Of a DNA stretch of 64,000 nt, positions 44,117 to 51,001 are shown one piece after another. The stretch's first letter is position 1. Each line of letters begins with the position of its first letter. The position numbers were made by a program, and so were the translations under genes. The notes beneath the pieces were generated by a model. That model had not been told where the DNA came from and made no database searches. It worked only from the letters and a program-made list of their open reading frames with translations. The stretch is from an uncultured Subdoligranulum sp. (GTDB taxonomy: Bacteria; Bacillota; Clostridia; Oscillospirales; Ruminococcaceae): positions 33,525 through 97,524 of the forward strand of contig CALZZE010000007.1 in assembly GCA_945830575.1 (NCBI GenBank), written 5' to 3'.

Positions 44117-45430
44117 TTATTGCCGCATCGGGATCAACAGCTTCAGCACAAAACGGTTTTCCCGCGTTGTCACCGAGGCCGTGCCGCCGTATTTTTCGGC
44201 GATCTCAAAAATGCTTTTCAGGCCGTAGCCGTGGTAACGGCTGTCCGCCTTGGTGGTTTTGGGAAGGGTGCCGTCCGCCTGCCATTTGCCGTCGTAGGTG
44301 TTTTCCACCTTGATCCACAAAAAGTTCTTCTGCCGCGTGACCAGCAGGTGGATCAGCCGCTGCTCGGTTTCCGGCAGCCGGGCCGTGCTCTCAATGGCGT
44401 TGTCCAGCGCGTTGCCAAAGATCGAGCACAGGTCCATCATATCCATAAACCCCAGCAGCGTGCCGTCCGCCACGCAGGTCAGCGTGATGCCGTGCTGCTG
44501 GCAGTACAGGCTTTTGCTGGTCAGGATCGTGTCCAGCACCTCGTGGCCGGTCTTGTTCTGGGCCTCGTAGCTGCGGATCTCCTGCTCCATGGCGTCCAGA
44601 TACCGGGCTTTTTCCTCGGTGGTCTCGCTGCGCAGCAGGGCGATCTGGTGCTTCAGGTCGTGATACTTGCGGTTGATGAGCTCCACGCTTTCCTGGGAGG
44701 ATCGGTACTGTACATACTGCGCCTGCAATACGTTTTGCAGGGAATCCCGCTCCTGCTTGCGGCGGTATTCCACCAGCTGCATGTGGTGGGCAAACAGGAT
44801 CGCCAGGCCGCCCACGTCCACCAGGGTGCGGATGTTGTAGATTTCCGCCGTGACCGTGCCGGAAAACGGCGTGTCCGGGCTGACATAGCTTAGATTGCTG
44901 GCGGCATACACCGAAACGCCGATGAGCAGCGTGCTGAACAGCTCCTTTTTGTGGATGTGCAGCGGCTCGGCGGCGTCATTGTAATTGCGCTCCAAAAAGA
45001 ACAGCACCCCGTACACCACCAGATAGGTCAGCAGCAGAATCCCGTATTTTTTCCAGTAGGGCACCGGCGCACCGGTGCGGGCGACAAAGTAGTGGATCTG
45101 CCATTCCAGCGACGCCGCCAGCTCGCCCAAAATAAAGGCCCGCACGCTGTAATAGCCCACGCAGCGCGGCGGGGCGCTGCTGCATAGACGCAGCATCAGG
45201 TACATCATCATGGCCGACACGGCGATGCAGGGCAAAAACCACACGCGGGCCACCGCGCCGGTCAGCTCCATGAAGGCCACCATCCCCAGCAGAAACGCGG
45301 CGCACACCGCCCCCAGCCGGACGCCCCGCAGCCGCCGGGGCAGATAGTACAGGTACAAAAGGCAGGCCAGCCAGTCCGCCAGGGCGGTATAGATTCGGGG
45401 GATGTTGCCCAGCACCTCGGTGCCCGTCAT
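44117..45430 (-). CDS. GHKL sensor histidine kinase (AgrC/VirS-like)
   Basis: The 437-residue protein has six or seven membrane helices (1-200), a coiled-coil stretch, the phospho-His region NRKYHDLKHQIALLRSE and a GHKL ATPase with N box NALDNAIEST and G box HGYGLKSIFEIAEKYGG. It phosphorylates the LytTR regulator at 45427, whose stop it overlaps by 4 bases. The signal is unknown; no peptide precursor is seen beside it. Confidence 0.93.
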   Translation of the reverse strand: MTGTEVLGNIPRIYTALADWLACLLYLYYLPRRLRGVRLGAVCAAFLLGMVAFMELTGAVARVWFLPCIAVSAMMMYLMLRLCSSAPPRCVGYYSVRAFILGELAASLEWQIHYFVARTGAPVPYWKKYGILLLTYLVVYGVLFFLERNYNDAAEPLHIHKKELFSTLLIGVSVYAASNLSYVSPDTPFSGTVTAEIYNIRTLVDVGGLAILFAHHMQLVEYRRKQERDSLQNVLQAQYVQYRSSQESVELINRKYHDLKHQIALLRSETTEEKARYLDAMEQEIRSYEAQNKTGHEVLDTILTSKSLYCQQHGITLTCVADGTLLGFMDMMDLCSIFGNALDNAIESTARLPETEQRLIHLLVTRQKNFLWIKVENTYDGKWQADGTLPKTTKADSRYHGYGLKSIFEIAEKYGGTASVTTRENRFVLKLLIPMRQ

Positions 45431-46134
45431 AGCATTTCCCCCATGTAGTGGTTCAGCGCGGCCAGAAACGCCTTGCGCTTGGCGCGGCTGACCTGCACCT
45501 TGTCGCCGTGCACGACCGCGTCGTCGTCCTGAATGCCGTCAACGTGCTCCAGATTGACAAGGTACGCCTTGCTGCTGCGGAAGAAATTCTCCGGCGGCAG
45601 CTTCTGCTCCACATCGCGCATGGAGCCGGTGGAATGCACCTCGCCCTGCTTGGTGTGGAACAGCAGGTCGTGGTCGCAAATTTCTACATAATAAATGTCG
45701 GAGGCGTCGAGCTTCTGCACACCGCCCGCGCAGGGTACCGTGAGGAAATGCTTCTGGCGGCGTCCCAGCAGCTCCCGCACATGGTTCATCCGCTGGCAGA
45801 AAGCGTAATAACTCAGAGGCTTTAAGATATAGTCCAGCGCCTGCACCGCGTACCCCTTGATGGCATACTGCGGCGAGTTGGTGATGAAGATGATAATCAC
45901 CTCCGGGTCGGCTCGGCGGATTTCCTCGGCTGCTGACATACCATCCATAAAGGTCATCTCGATGTCCATCAAAATCAGGTCATAGCCGCCCTTATAGCCC
46001 AGCGCAATCTCGTCGCCATCCGAAAAATGCGTAACTTGAAAATGGCAGTTTTTCTCCTGCTGGTATTTTTCCAGATACGAGTCCAGCACCGCCAGATCCT
46101 GCGCGCTGTCCTCCACTACTGCAATGTGGTTCAC
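45427..46134 (-). CDS. LytTR-family response regulator
   Basis: The 235-residue regulator has a receiver domain with phospho-Asp57 (LILMDIEMTFMDG), Thr/Ser in FITNSPQYAIKGY and Lys in YILKPLS, then a LytTR DNA-binding domain ending YLVNLEHVDGIQDDDAVV. The start is a GTG at 46134 with AAAGGAGAA before it; an ATG further up would overlap that site. First gene of the two-component operon; targets are unknown, the glycosidase operon 150 bases downstream being one candidate. Confidence 0.93.
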   Translation of the reverse strand: MNHIAVVEDSAQDLAVLDSYLEKYQQEKNCHFQVTHFSDGDEIALGYKGGYDLILMDIEMTFMDGMSAAEEIRRADPEVIIIFITNSPQYAIKGYAVQALDYILKPLSYYAFCQRMNHVRELLGRRQKHFLTVPCAGGVQKLDASDIYYVEICDHDLLFHTKQGEVHSTGSMRDVEQKLPPENFFRSSKAYLVNLEHVDGIQDDDAVVHGDKVQVSRAKRKAFLAALNHYMGEML

Positions 46135-46226
46135 GATGTGTTCTCCTTTTGGGGGCAAACAAATGGGTTTATGTGCCGACGGTTAAACCGTTTGCTTTTC
46201 ATGGGTATAGGCTTTATCTAATAAGT

Positions 46227-46255
46227 ATTATACAGATTATTTTCCGAATTTTCAA
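46227..46255 (-). promoter_or_regulatory. Two-component operon promoter
   Basis: Minus strand TTGAAA (46250-46255), 17 bases, TATAAT (46227-46232), about 93 bases before the GTG start. Confidence 0.8.
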
Positions 46256-46324
46256 TAAATCATTGTGCTGCTTATCCGCCTTGTACACACTTGACAGGTA
46301 GAAGCATATACCTCTATCCCTAGG

Positions 46325-46387
46325 AGTGAATCAGAACGGATTCACTTTTTCGAGTCGAGATTTTTGGGTGAATCAGAAGTGATTCAC
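46325..46387. promoter_or_regulatory. Paired palindromes 42 bp apart upstream of the two-component operon
   Basis: AGTGAATC-N6-GATTCACT (46325-46346) and GTGAATC-N6-GATTCAC (46368-46387) are near-identical dyads whose centres are exactly 42 bp apart, four helical turns. They lie 70 bases above the -35 of the kinase/regulator operon. Likely binding sites for a dimeric regulator; this is not the direct-repeat pattern of LytTR sites. Confidence 0.7.
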
Positions 46388-47123
46388 TCTTGAGAGCATA
46401 TACGACTTTGTGCGGGTATCGGGTTTGTTTGTCATCTTTTTGGGGGTAGACGTGTTTTGCAAGCATAGCGTTTGGATATCCACAAACGCATTTCTGGGGT
46501 GTACCCCAGACCCCCGGCAGCATCCTTGCGTGACGATAGTGACGGTCTTTCTTGCATACCCCTACCCGTATCCCATAAACATCGTCACTACCGTCACCAT
46601 CGTCACTTAAAACAGGCAAGTCGTTTTAATCTGCGGCTTGCCTGTTTTATTTCGAGTAATGTGGCAGGGTTTTTGCCCCATTGTTTGTTAAAATGGATTT
46701 AGATATTTTGTAAAAGTGCACGGGTTTTTAGCACAATGGGTGATATGCTGGTTTTGAAGTGTAATTTTGGCGTTTAGGCCAGTTCTTGAGAAAAAATTCT
46801 TCGCTTTACATCTCTAAACTTGCAGGAATCCTGCAAGTTATGCTGTTATACTGAAATTTAATGAAAAAATCCCATTATTTTTTCAGCGAGCGTTACCTTT
46901 TGCCTTTTCCCAGTGGCTATATAGTAGAGATAATTTTTTCAAAAATTTTGAGGACAGTTGCAAAAGTTGCGACTGTCGACCCGTATGATATGATTTGAAA
47001 CCTTTCTAAAAATTTGAACTTTTTCTAAACAGTTTAAAACAGTTTAAAAAACTTCGTAAATTTCGCCGTTCTCAGCGGCTATATAGTGAAAACCTTTTTA
47101 TTTTATCTACATAGGAGGAACCC
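46388..47123. other. AT-rich non-coding stretch of a decayed mobile element
   Basis: This region is markedly AT-richer than its surroundings and has no credible gene. It holds CGTCAC-type repeats (CATCGTCACTACCGTCACCA near 46580-46605), a terminator-like AAAACAGGCAAG/CTTGCCTGTTTT (46609-46650), a palindrome ACTTGCAGG-AAT-CCTGCAAGT (46822-46842) and two copies of CGGCTATATAGT or GGCTATATAGT (about 46914 and 47080). Such sequence often precedes excisionase genes in integrative elements. Confidence 0.5.
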
Positions 47124-47357
47124 ATGAACACGGAATCTCAAAATTTGCCCAATGTTGTCAGCCCCAAGGAAGTGCAAACTTACTTCGGCATTTCGCGCTC
47201 GACCACCTACCGCATATTCCATGACGCGAGTTTCCCGGCGTTCCACATTGGAAACCGACTGCTGGTGCGGCGGAATGAGCTTTTGGACTGGCTGGAGCAG
47301 CAAAAGGTCAATAAAGCCCAAAACGAGAACCCGAAGATTGTCGGGTCTGATGAATAG
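47124..47357 (+). CDS. Excisionase-like helix-turn-helix protein
   Basis: The 77-residue protein has the HTH_17/excisionase pattern VSPKEVQTYFGISRSTTYRI followed by FPAFHIGNRLLVRRNELLDW. AGGAGGAA precedes the ATG. Such proteins direct excision with an integrase encoded just downstream; here an AAAGGAG-ATG start at 47396-47406 is immediately followed by IS sequence, so the integrase seems lost. Confidence 0.8.
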   Translation: MNTESQNLPNVVSPKEVQTYFGISRSTTYRIFHDASFPAFHIGNRLLVRRNELLDWLEQQKVNKAQNENPKIVGSDE

Positions 47358-47403
47358 CTTTGTTGTCGTACCTGTGATAGTCTTTGTGTCACGAAAGGAG
47401 ACG

Positions 47404-47750
47404 ATGGTAGAGCGTATATCTCTGGCTCTACAAATACGGAGCACCCTCTTGTCATTAATATAAATACCATAGTCATGACGTAGGTCATCATTGAGTCTGC
47501 GGTAGCCCTTGTCCGGACTTTCTGCGTGGATCTTCTCGATCTTATCTGCAAGGCGTTCATTTTCGGCAGCTATTTGGCTCAGCTTCCCGGAAGTCCATTT
47601 GTGGTAAGCCGAGCGAGCCACATGGAGCAGTTCGCAGGTCAGTTCAATGGGATAGCCCTCTTCGGCGTGTGCTTCCCGGATGGCAGCATAGATATGGCGT
47701 TGTCTTACTTCCGAAAGGCATCTCTCCTCTCGATTTCGTCCAATTTTTTT
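47404..47750 (-). pseudogene. IS3-family transposase orfB, N-terminal fragment
   Basis: In the -1 frame relative to orfA the text runs CLSEVRQRHIYAAIREAHAE, EEGYPIELTCELLHVARSAY, HKWTSGKLSQ... to VLRICRARDIRSTI, the HTH_21 start of IS3 OrfB. It stops at about 47404, before the DDE catalytic domain. The seven-A slippery run (47744-47750 on the plus strand as T7) would let ribosomes pass from orfA to orfB in an intact copy. Confidence 0.85.
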
Positions 47751-48400
47751 AGCAGGTCACGCTCCATTTCTGCCAGATACAGCTTGTGCTTGAGCTGCTC
47801 GATTTCGATTTGTGCCTTCTCCAGCTCGGTTCGGGGAGTCTGGTTTTTCTTCCTCTTGCCGCGCCGATCCTCCAGACCGGCTTCGCCCATCTCCTCAAAC
47901 CGCAGTGTCCAAGTCCGCACCTGCTGGTAGCTCACCTTATACTTTAAGGCCATCTCGCCGTAGTTCTTCCCGCTGGCCAGACACTCCTTAACGATCTGTA
48001 TGCGTTCTTCCTGTGTGGTGTCTCGTCCTTGCTTCATGTAGCTTCCTCCTCCAGAAAACTTTACTGAGTTGAAATTTCCATGAGCATTATACACCTTTAT
48101 CCAATTTCGGAGCTGCTTTTTGTCCCGCAATCCATATTTTTTGCTGACATCCAGCAGACTTCCACCTCCTGACAGATAGTCCTGTACCGCTTGCAGCTTT
48201 AACTCTGGACTATATTTCCGATTGCGGTTGTGCGGCAAAAAGGCGGCTATGCCTTCTGCTTTGTACTGTACGATCCATTCTTTTATGGATGTTTGTCCTA
48301 CGCCGTATTCCTCTGCGGCTCCAGATAGGCTTATTTCTCCTGCCAGATATCTCCTAACGATTTTCACCTTCTCTTCTGGACTTAGTTTTTGTTTGTGTGG
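47705..48400 (-). CDS. IS3-family transposase orfA (two helix-turn-helix domains)
   Basis: The 231-residue protein has two HTH_28-type domains: KLSPEEKVKIVRRYLAGEIS with YGVGQTSIKEW and the second SPELKLQAVQDYLSGG, then a helix-rich C-terminus EKAQIEIEQLKHKLYLAEME. It is longer than the ~100-residue single-HTH OrfA, like some clostridial IS3 members. GAGGGAGC precedes the ATG at 48400. It cannot transpose the element alone since orfB is broken. Confidence 0.88.
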   Translation of the reverse strand, partial: PHKQKLSPEEKVKIVRRYLAGEISLSGAAEEYGVGQTSIKEWIVQYKAEGIAAFLPHNRNRKYSPELKLQAVQDYLSGGGSLLDVSKKYGLRDKKQLRNWIKVYNAHGNFNSVKFSGGGSYMKQGRDTTQEERIQIVKECLASGKNYGEMALKYKVSYQQVRTWTLRFEEMGEAGLEDRRGKRKKNQTPRTELEKAQIEIEQLKHKLYLAEMERDLLKKLDEIERRDAFRK

Positions 48401-48625
48401 CATAACAATGCTCCCTCCATGTTTGACAGTGTTTTTCTTTTTCACTGTCTCTCATAGAGGGAGCATATCAGCTTTATAGCCATCCTACCGGGCGTTTGAC
48501 AATCGATGTTACGGTGATACGCAGACGATATTAAAACAAAAAGCAGTGTGAATCGCCCCATTTTGTGCGGACAGTACAAAAAAGCCTGTCTATGCAGGAA
48601 TATGGAATTTCAAGCAACATACTGG

Positions 48626-48655
48626 CGCCTCAATTCAAGAGGCGTCAGTTTTGTT
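48626..48655 (+). terminator. Terminator-like hairpin upstream of the fucosidase fragment
   Basis: CTGGCGCCTC and GAGGCGTCAG pair around AATTCAA and TTTTGTTTTTTG follows. No gene in the window clearly ends here; the lead-in sequence is decayed. Confidence 0.75.
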
Positions 48656-48678
48656 TTTTGTTTTTCTCGTAAAATAGG

Positions 48679-48870
48679 GTGAGATTTCCCACAGGCCAGC
48701 GCATTGAAGCCAGAGGAATTTTTGCAGATGGCCGGAACGTTGCGGGGGTTACGGTGGTCGGACACAAGCGCATCTGCCGGTTTGCGCCGCAGGAAATGCA
48801 TGAGCTGGTGGTGAAAATCACCTCTTCCCGCACAGAACCGCCCCTGTGCCTTCTGGCGGTCTATCAGTAA
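48679..48870 (+). pseudogene. C-terminal fragment of an alpha-L-fucosidase (GH29)
   Basis: The frame reads GQRIEARGIFADGRNV, VVGHKRICRFAPQEMHELVV and PLCLLAVYQ before a stop, matching the discoidin-like end of GH29 fucosidases, where GxKR(I) and a hydrophobic final strand recur. There is no start codon context and the barrel is missing. Another decayed glycosidase beside the mobile remnant. Confidence 0.55.
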
Positions 48871-48955
48871 AAATCGGGAGTGGACGCATGTCAGGGAAAA
48901 ACGCATCATTCTGTGTGCCGCAGACGCAGTTGGCTGCAATGAAGATGCAATATAA

Positions 48956-48975
48956 ATTTCAAAATTGGAAAGATT
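48956..48975. promoter_or_regulatory. Operator-like site upstream of garR
   Basis: ATTTCAAAATTGGAAAGATT here and ATTTCAAAATGTGAAAGATT at 57963-57982 agree at 18 of 20 bases. The core TTTC-N7-GAAA is a dyad. Both lie above promoters of organic-acid genes, so a shared regulator is likely. It is 46 bases above the garR -35. Confidence 0.7.
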
Positions 48976-49021
48976 ATATGATTCATGAAAAAGAGAGGAT
49001 ACGATTTGGCGAGTCTGTCTA

Positions 49022-49050
49022 TTGAGCAATGGCACAGTACCCAGTATAAT
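49022..49050 (+). promoter_or_regulatory. garR promoter
   Basis: TTGAGC (49022-49027), 17 bases, TATAAT (49045-49050), 49 bases before the ATG. A TGGCAC inside the spacer is not at a sigma-54 distance from any GC. Confidence 0.8.
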
Positions 49051-49099
49051 AAGCTCAGAAACCAACCCGACAACACAAATCCACAGGAGGTAATACACA

Positions 49100-49981
49100 A
49101 TGAAAATCGGTTTGATTGGTCTGGGCATTATGGGCAAGCCCATGGCGAAGAATATGCTGAAGGCCGGCTACGATCTGACGGTCAGCGACCTGAACAAAGC
49201 CAACGTGGACGAGGTGGTGGCCGCCGGCGCCAAGTCTGCCTCCAACAAGGAGATTGGCGAGACCTGCGATGTGGTCATGACTATGCTGCCCAACTCTCCC
49301 CATGTAAAGAGCGTCATGCTGGGCGAGACCGGCGTGGCCAGCTACATGAAGCCCGGTTCCGTGTTCATTGACATGAGTTCCATCAACCCGGTGGCTTCCA
49401 AGGAGATCGCTGCGGCGCTGGCGGAGAAGAACATCGAGATGCTGGACGCTCCCGTTTCCGGCGGCGAGCCCAAGGCCATTGACGGCACCCTGTCCTTCAT
49501 GGTGGGCGGCAAGCAGGAGGTTTTCGACGCACACAAGGCGATTCTCGAGACCATGGGCGCTTCCGTCGTGCGCTGCGGCGACGTGGGCGCGGGCAACACC
49601 ACCAAGCTGGCCAACCAGATCATCGTGGCCTGCAACATTCAGGCTCTGGCCGAGGCGCTGACCCTCGCCCAGAAGGCGGGCGTGGATCCCCAGCTGGTGT
49701 TTGAGGCCATCAAGGGTGGTCTGGCCGGCTCCACCGTCATGAACGCCAAGGCTCCCATGATGATCGCCGGCAACGACAAGCCCGGCTTCAAGATTGATCT
49801 GCACATCAAGGATCTGAACAACGCGCTGGATTGCGCCCATTCCGTGGGTGCGCCCGTTCCCATGACGGCCGAGGTGCAGGAGATCCTGCAGTGGCTGCAC
49901 AACCACGAGGGCGGCCAGAAGGATCACAGCGCCATTGCCCAGTATTACGAGTACCTCACCGGGATCCGTCTGGGCCGCTGA
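49100..49981 (+). CDS. garR: Tartronate semialdehyde (2-hydroxy-3-oxopropionate) reductase
   Basis: The 293-residue beta-hydroxyacid dehydrogenase has the NAD(P) loop IGLIGLGIMGKPMAKNM, the substrate motif LDAPVSGGEPKA and the catalytic lysine in GNTTKLANQ. It reduces tartronate semialdehyde to glycerate, a step of glucarate/galactarate breakdown. AGGAGG precedes the ATG. It heads a unit with an aldo/keto reductase and a regulator, and a galactarate dehydratase lies 5 kb on. Confidence 0.93.
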   Translation: MKIGLIGLGIMGKPMAKNMLKAGYDLTVSDLNKANVDEVVAAGAKSASNKEIGETCDVVMTMLPNSPHVKSVMLGETGVASYMKPGSVFIDMSSINPVASKEIAAALAEKNIEMLDAPVSGGEPKAIDGTLSFMVGGKQEVFDAHKAILETMGASVVRCGDVGAGNTTKLANQIIVACNIQALAEALTLAQKAGVDPQLVFEAIKGGLAGSTVMNAKAPMMIAGNDKPGFKIDLHIKDLNNALDCAHSVGAPVPMTAEVQEILQWLHNHEGGQKDHSAIAQYYEYLTGIRLGR

Positions 49982-50083
49982 TGTTACGATTTCCTCATGC
50001 ACATGTTCTCCTGAAGGCGGTGGAGGGGCCGGGCGGTCAGCCCGGCCCCTTCCTGCTTTGACGGGGCGCGGAAGGGAGCGACC

Positions 50084-50932
50084 ATGGAATTTTTGACACA
50101 AAACGGCAGCCGCCCGGGGCCGATCGGCCAGGGCACCTGGTATCTGGGGGAGGACCCCGCCGCCTTCGCCGAGGAGCGCAAGGCGCTGCAGGAGGGCATC
50201 GAGCAGGGCATGACCCTCATCGACACCGCGGAAATGTATGGCGACGGCGCAGCCGAGGAACTGGTGGGCAGCGCCATACAGGGCTACGACCGGGAAAGCC
50301 TGTATCTGGTCAGCAAGGTGTACCCCTTCCACGCGGGGCGCAGCAACATTTTTCATAGCTGCCGCGCGTCGCTGCGGCGGATGCGCACCGATTATCTGGA
50401 TCTGTATCTGCTGCACTGGCGGGGCAGCGTCCCCTTTGCCGAAACGGTGGACTGCATGGAGCAGCTCAAGCGGCAGGGCCTGATCCGGGCCTGGGGCGTC
50501 AGCAATCTGGACACTGCCGATATGCGGGAGCTGCTGGCCGTGCCGGATGGCGCCCACTGCGCCGCCAACCAGGTGCTGTATCATCTGGGCAGCCGCGGTG
50601 TGGAGTACGACCTGCTGCCTTATCTGCAACAGCGGGAAATCCCGCTGATGGCCTACTGCCCGCTGGCCCAGGCGGGGCGGCTGCGGCGGGGGCTGTTTGC
50701 CAACGACACCGTGCAGGATATCGCCTTTTCCCACAACGCCACCCCGGCGCAGGTGCTGCTGGCCTTTTTGCTGGCCCGCCCCGGCGTGGTGCCCATTCCC
50801 CGCACGGGCCAAGTCGCCCACACGGTGGAAAACGCCGACGCCGCCCGTCTGCGCCTGACGGCGGAGGAACTGACGGCGCTGGATGCCGCGTTCCCGCCGC
50901 CCACCCGAAAAATGCCGCTGGATATACAGTGA
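50084..50932 (+). CDS. Aldo/keto reductase
   Basis: The 282-residue protein has the AKR pattern: LIDTAEMYGDG (Asp-Tyr), SKVYPFHAG with the catalytic Lys, and the lower lid LLALPDGAHCAANQVLYHL. It uses NAD(P)H to reduce a carbonyl. It follows garR by 100 bases and precedes the regulator, so a role in sugar-acid or aldehyde reduction is likely. GGAAGGGAG lies upstream. Confidence 0.9.
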   Translation: MEFLTQNGSRPGPIGQGTWYLGEDPAAFAEERKALQEGIEQGMTLIDTAEMYGDGAAEELVGSAIQGYDRESLYLVSKVYPFHAGRSNIFHSCRASLRRMRTDYLDLYLLHWRGSVPFAETVDCMEQLKRQGLIRAWGVSNLDTADMRELLAVPDGAHCAANQVLYHLGSRGVEYDLLPYLQQREIPLMAYCPLAQAGRLRRGLFANDTVQDIAFSHNATPAQVLLAFLLARPGVVPIPRTGQVAHTVENADAARLRLTAEELTALDAAFPPPTRKMPLDIQ

Positions 50933-50935
50933 TGC

Positions 50936-51000
50936 TTGACAGTCCGGGGCTGTGTGGGATACAATGAAATCAACTGAAACGATTTGAAAGGATGATTTCA
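50936..51000 (+). promoter_or_regulatory. Regulator gene promoter with a TGAAATCA/TGATTTCA dyad
   Basis: TTGACA (50936-50941), 18 bases, TACAAT (50960-50965). Directly after, TGAAATCA (50965-50972) and TGATTTCA (50993-51000) are perfect inverted repeats 20 bases apart, covering the start region, a possible autoregulatory site. Confidence 0.65.
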
Positions 51001-51001
51001 C

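Larger units (their letters stand above)
47404..48480 (-). mobile_element. Truncated IS3-family insertion sequence
   Basis: It carries a complete orfA and a truncated orfB and has lost its left part including the DDE domain. The right end near 48450-48480 has GACAGTG-N-CACTGTC and GGGAGCATATCAG, a candidate end. It abuts the presumed integrase start at 47404, so it probably inserted into or deleted that gene. Confidence 0.8.

Noticed and set aside
46320..46619. 99-codon minus-strand frame in the AT-rich region
   Set aside because: No ribosome site, composed of translated palindromes and repeats, no family resemblance.
49030..49050. A TGGCAC upstream of garR that might be a sigma-54 -24 box
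   Set aside because: The -12 GC is not at the required distance; the same bases form the spacer of a good TTGAGC-TATAAT promoter.
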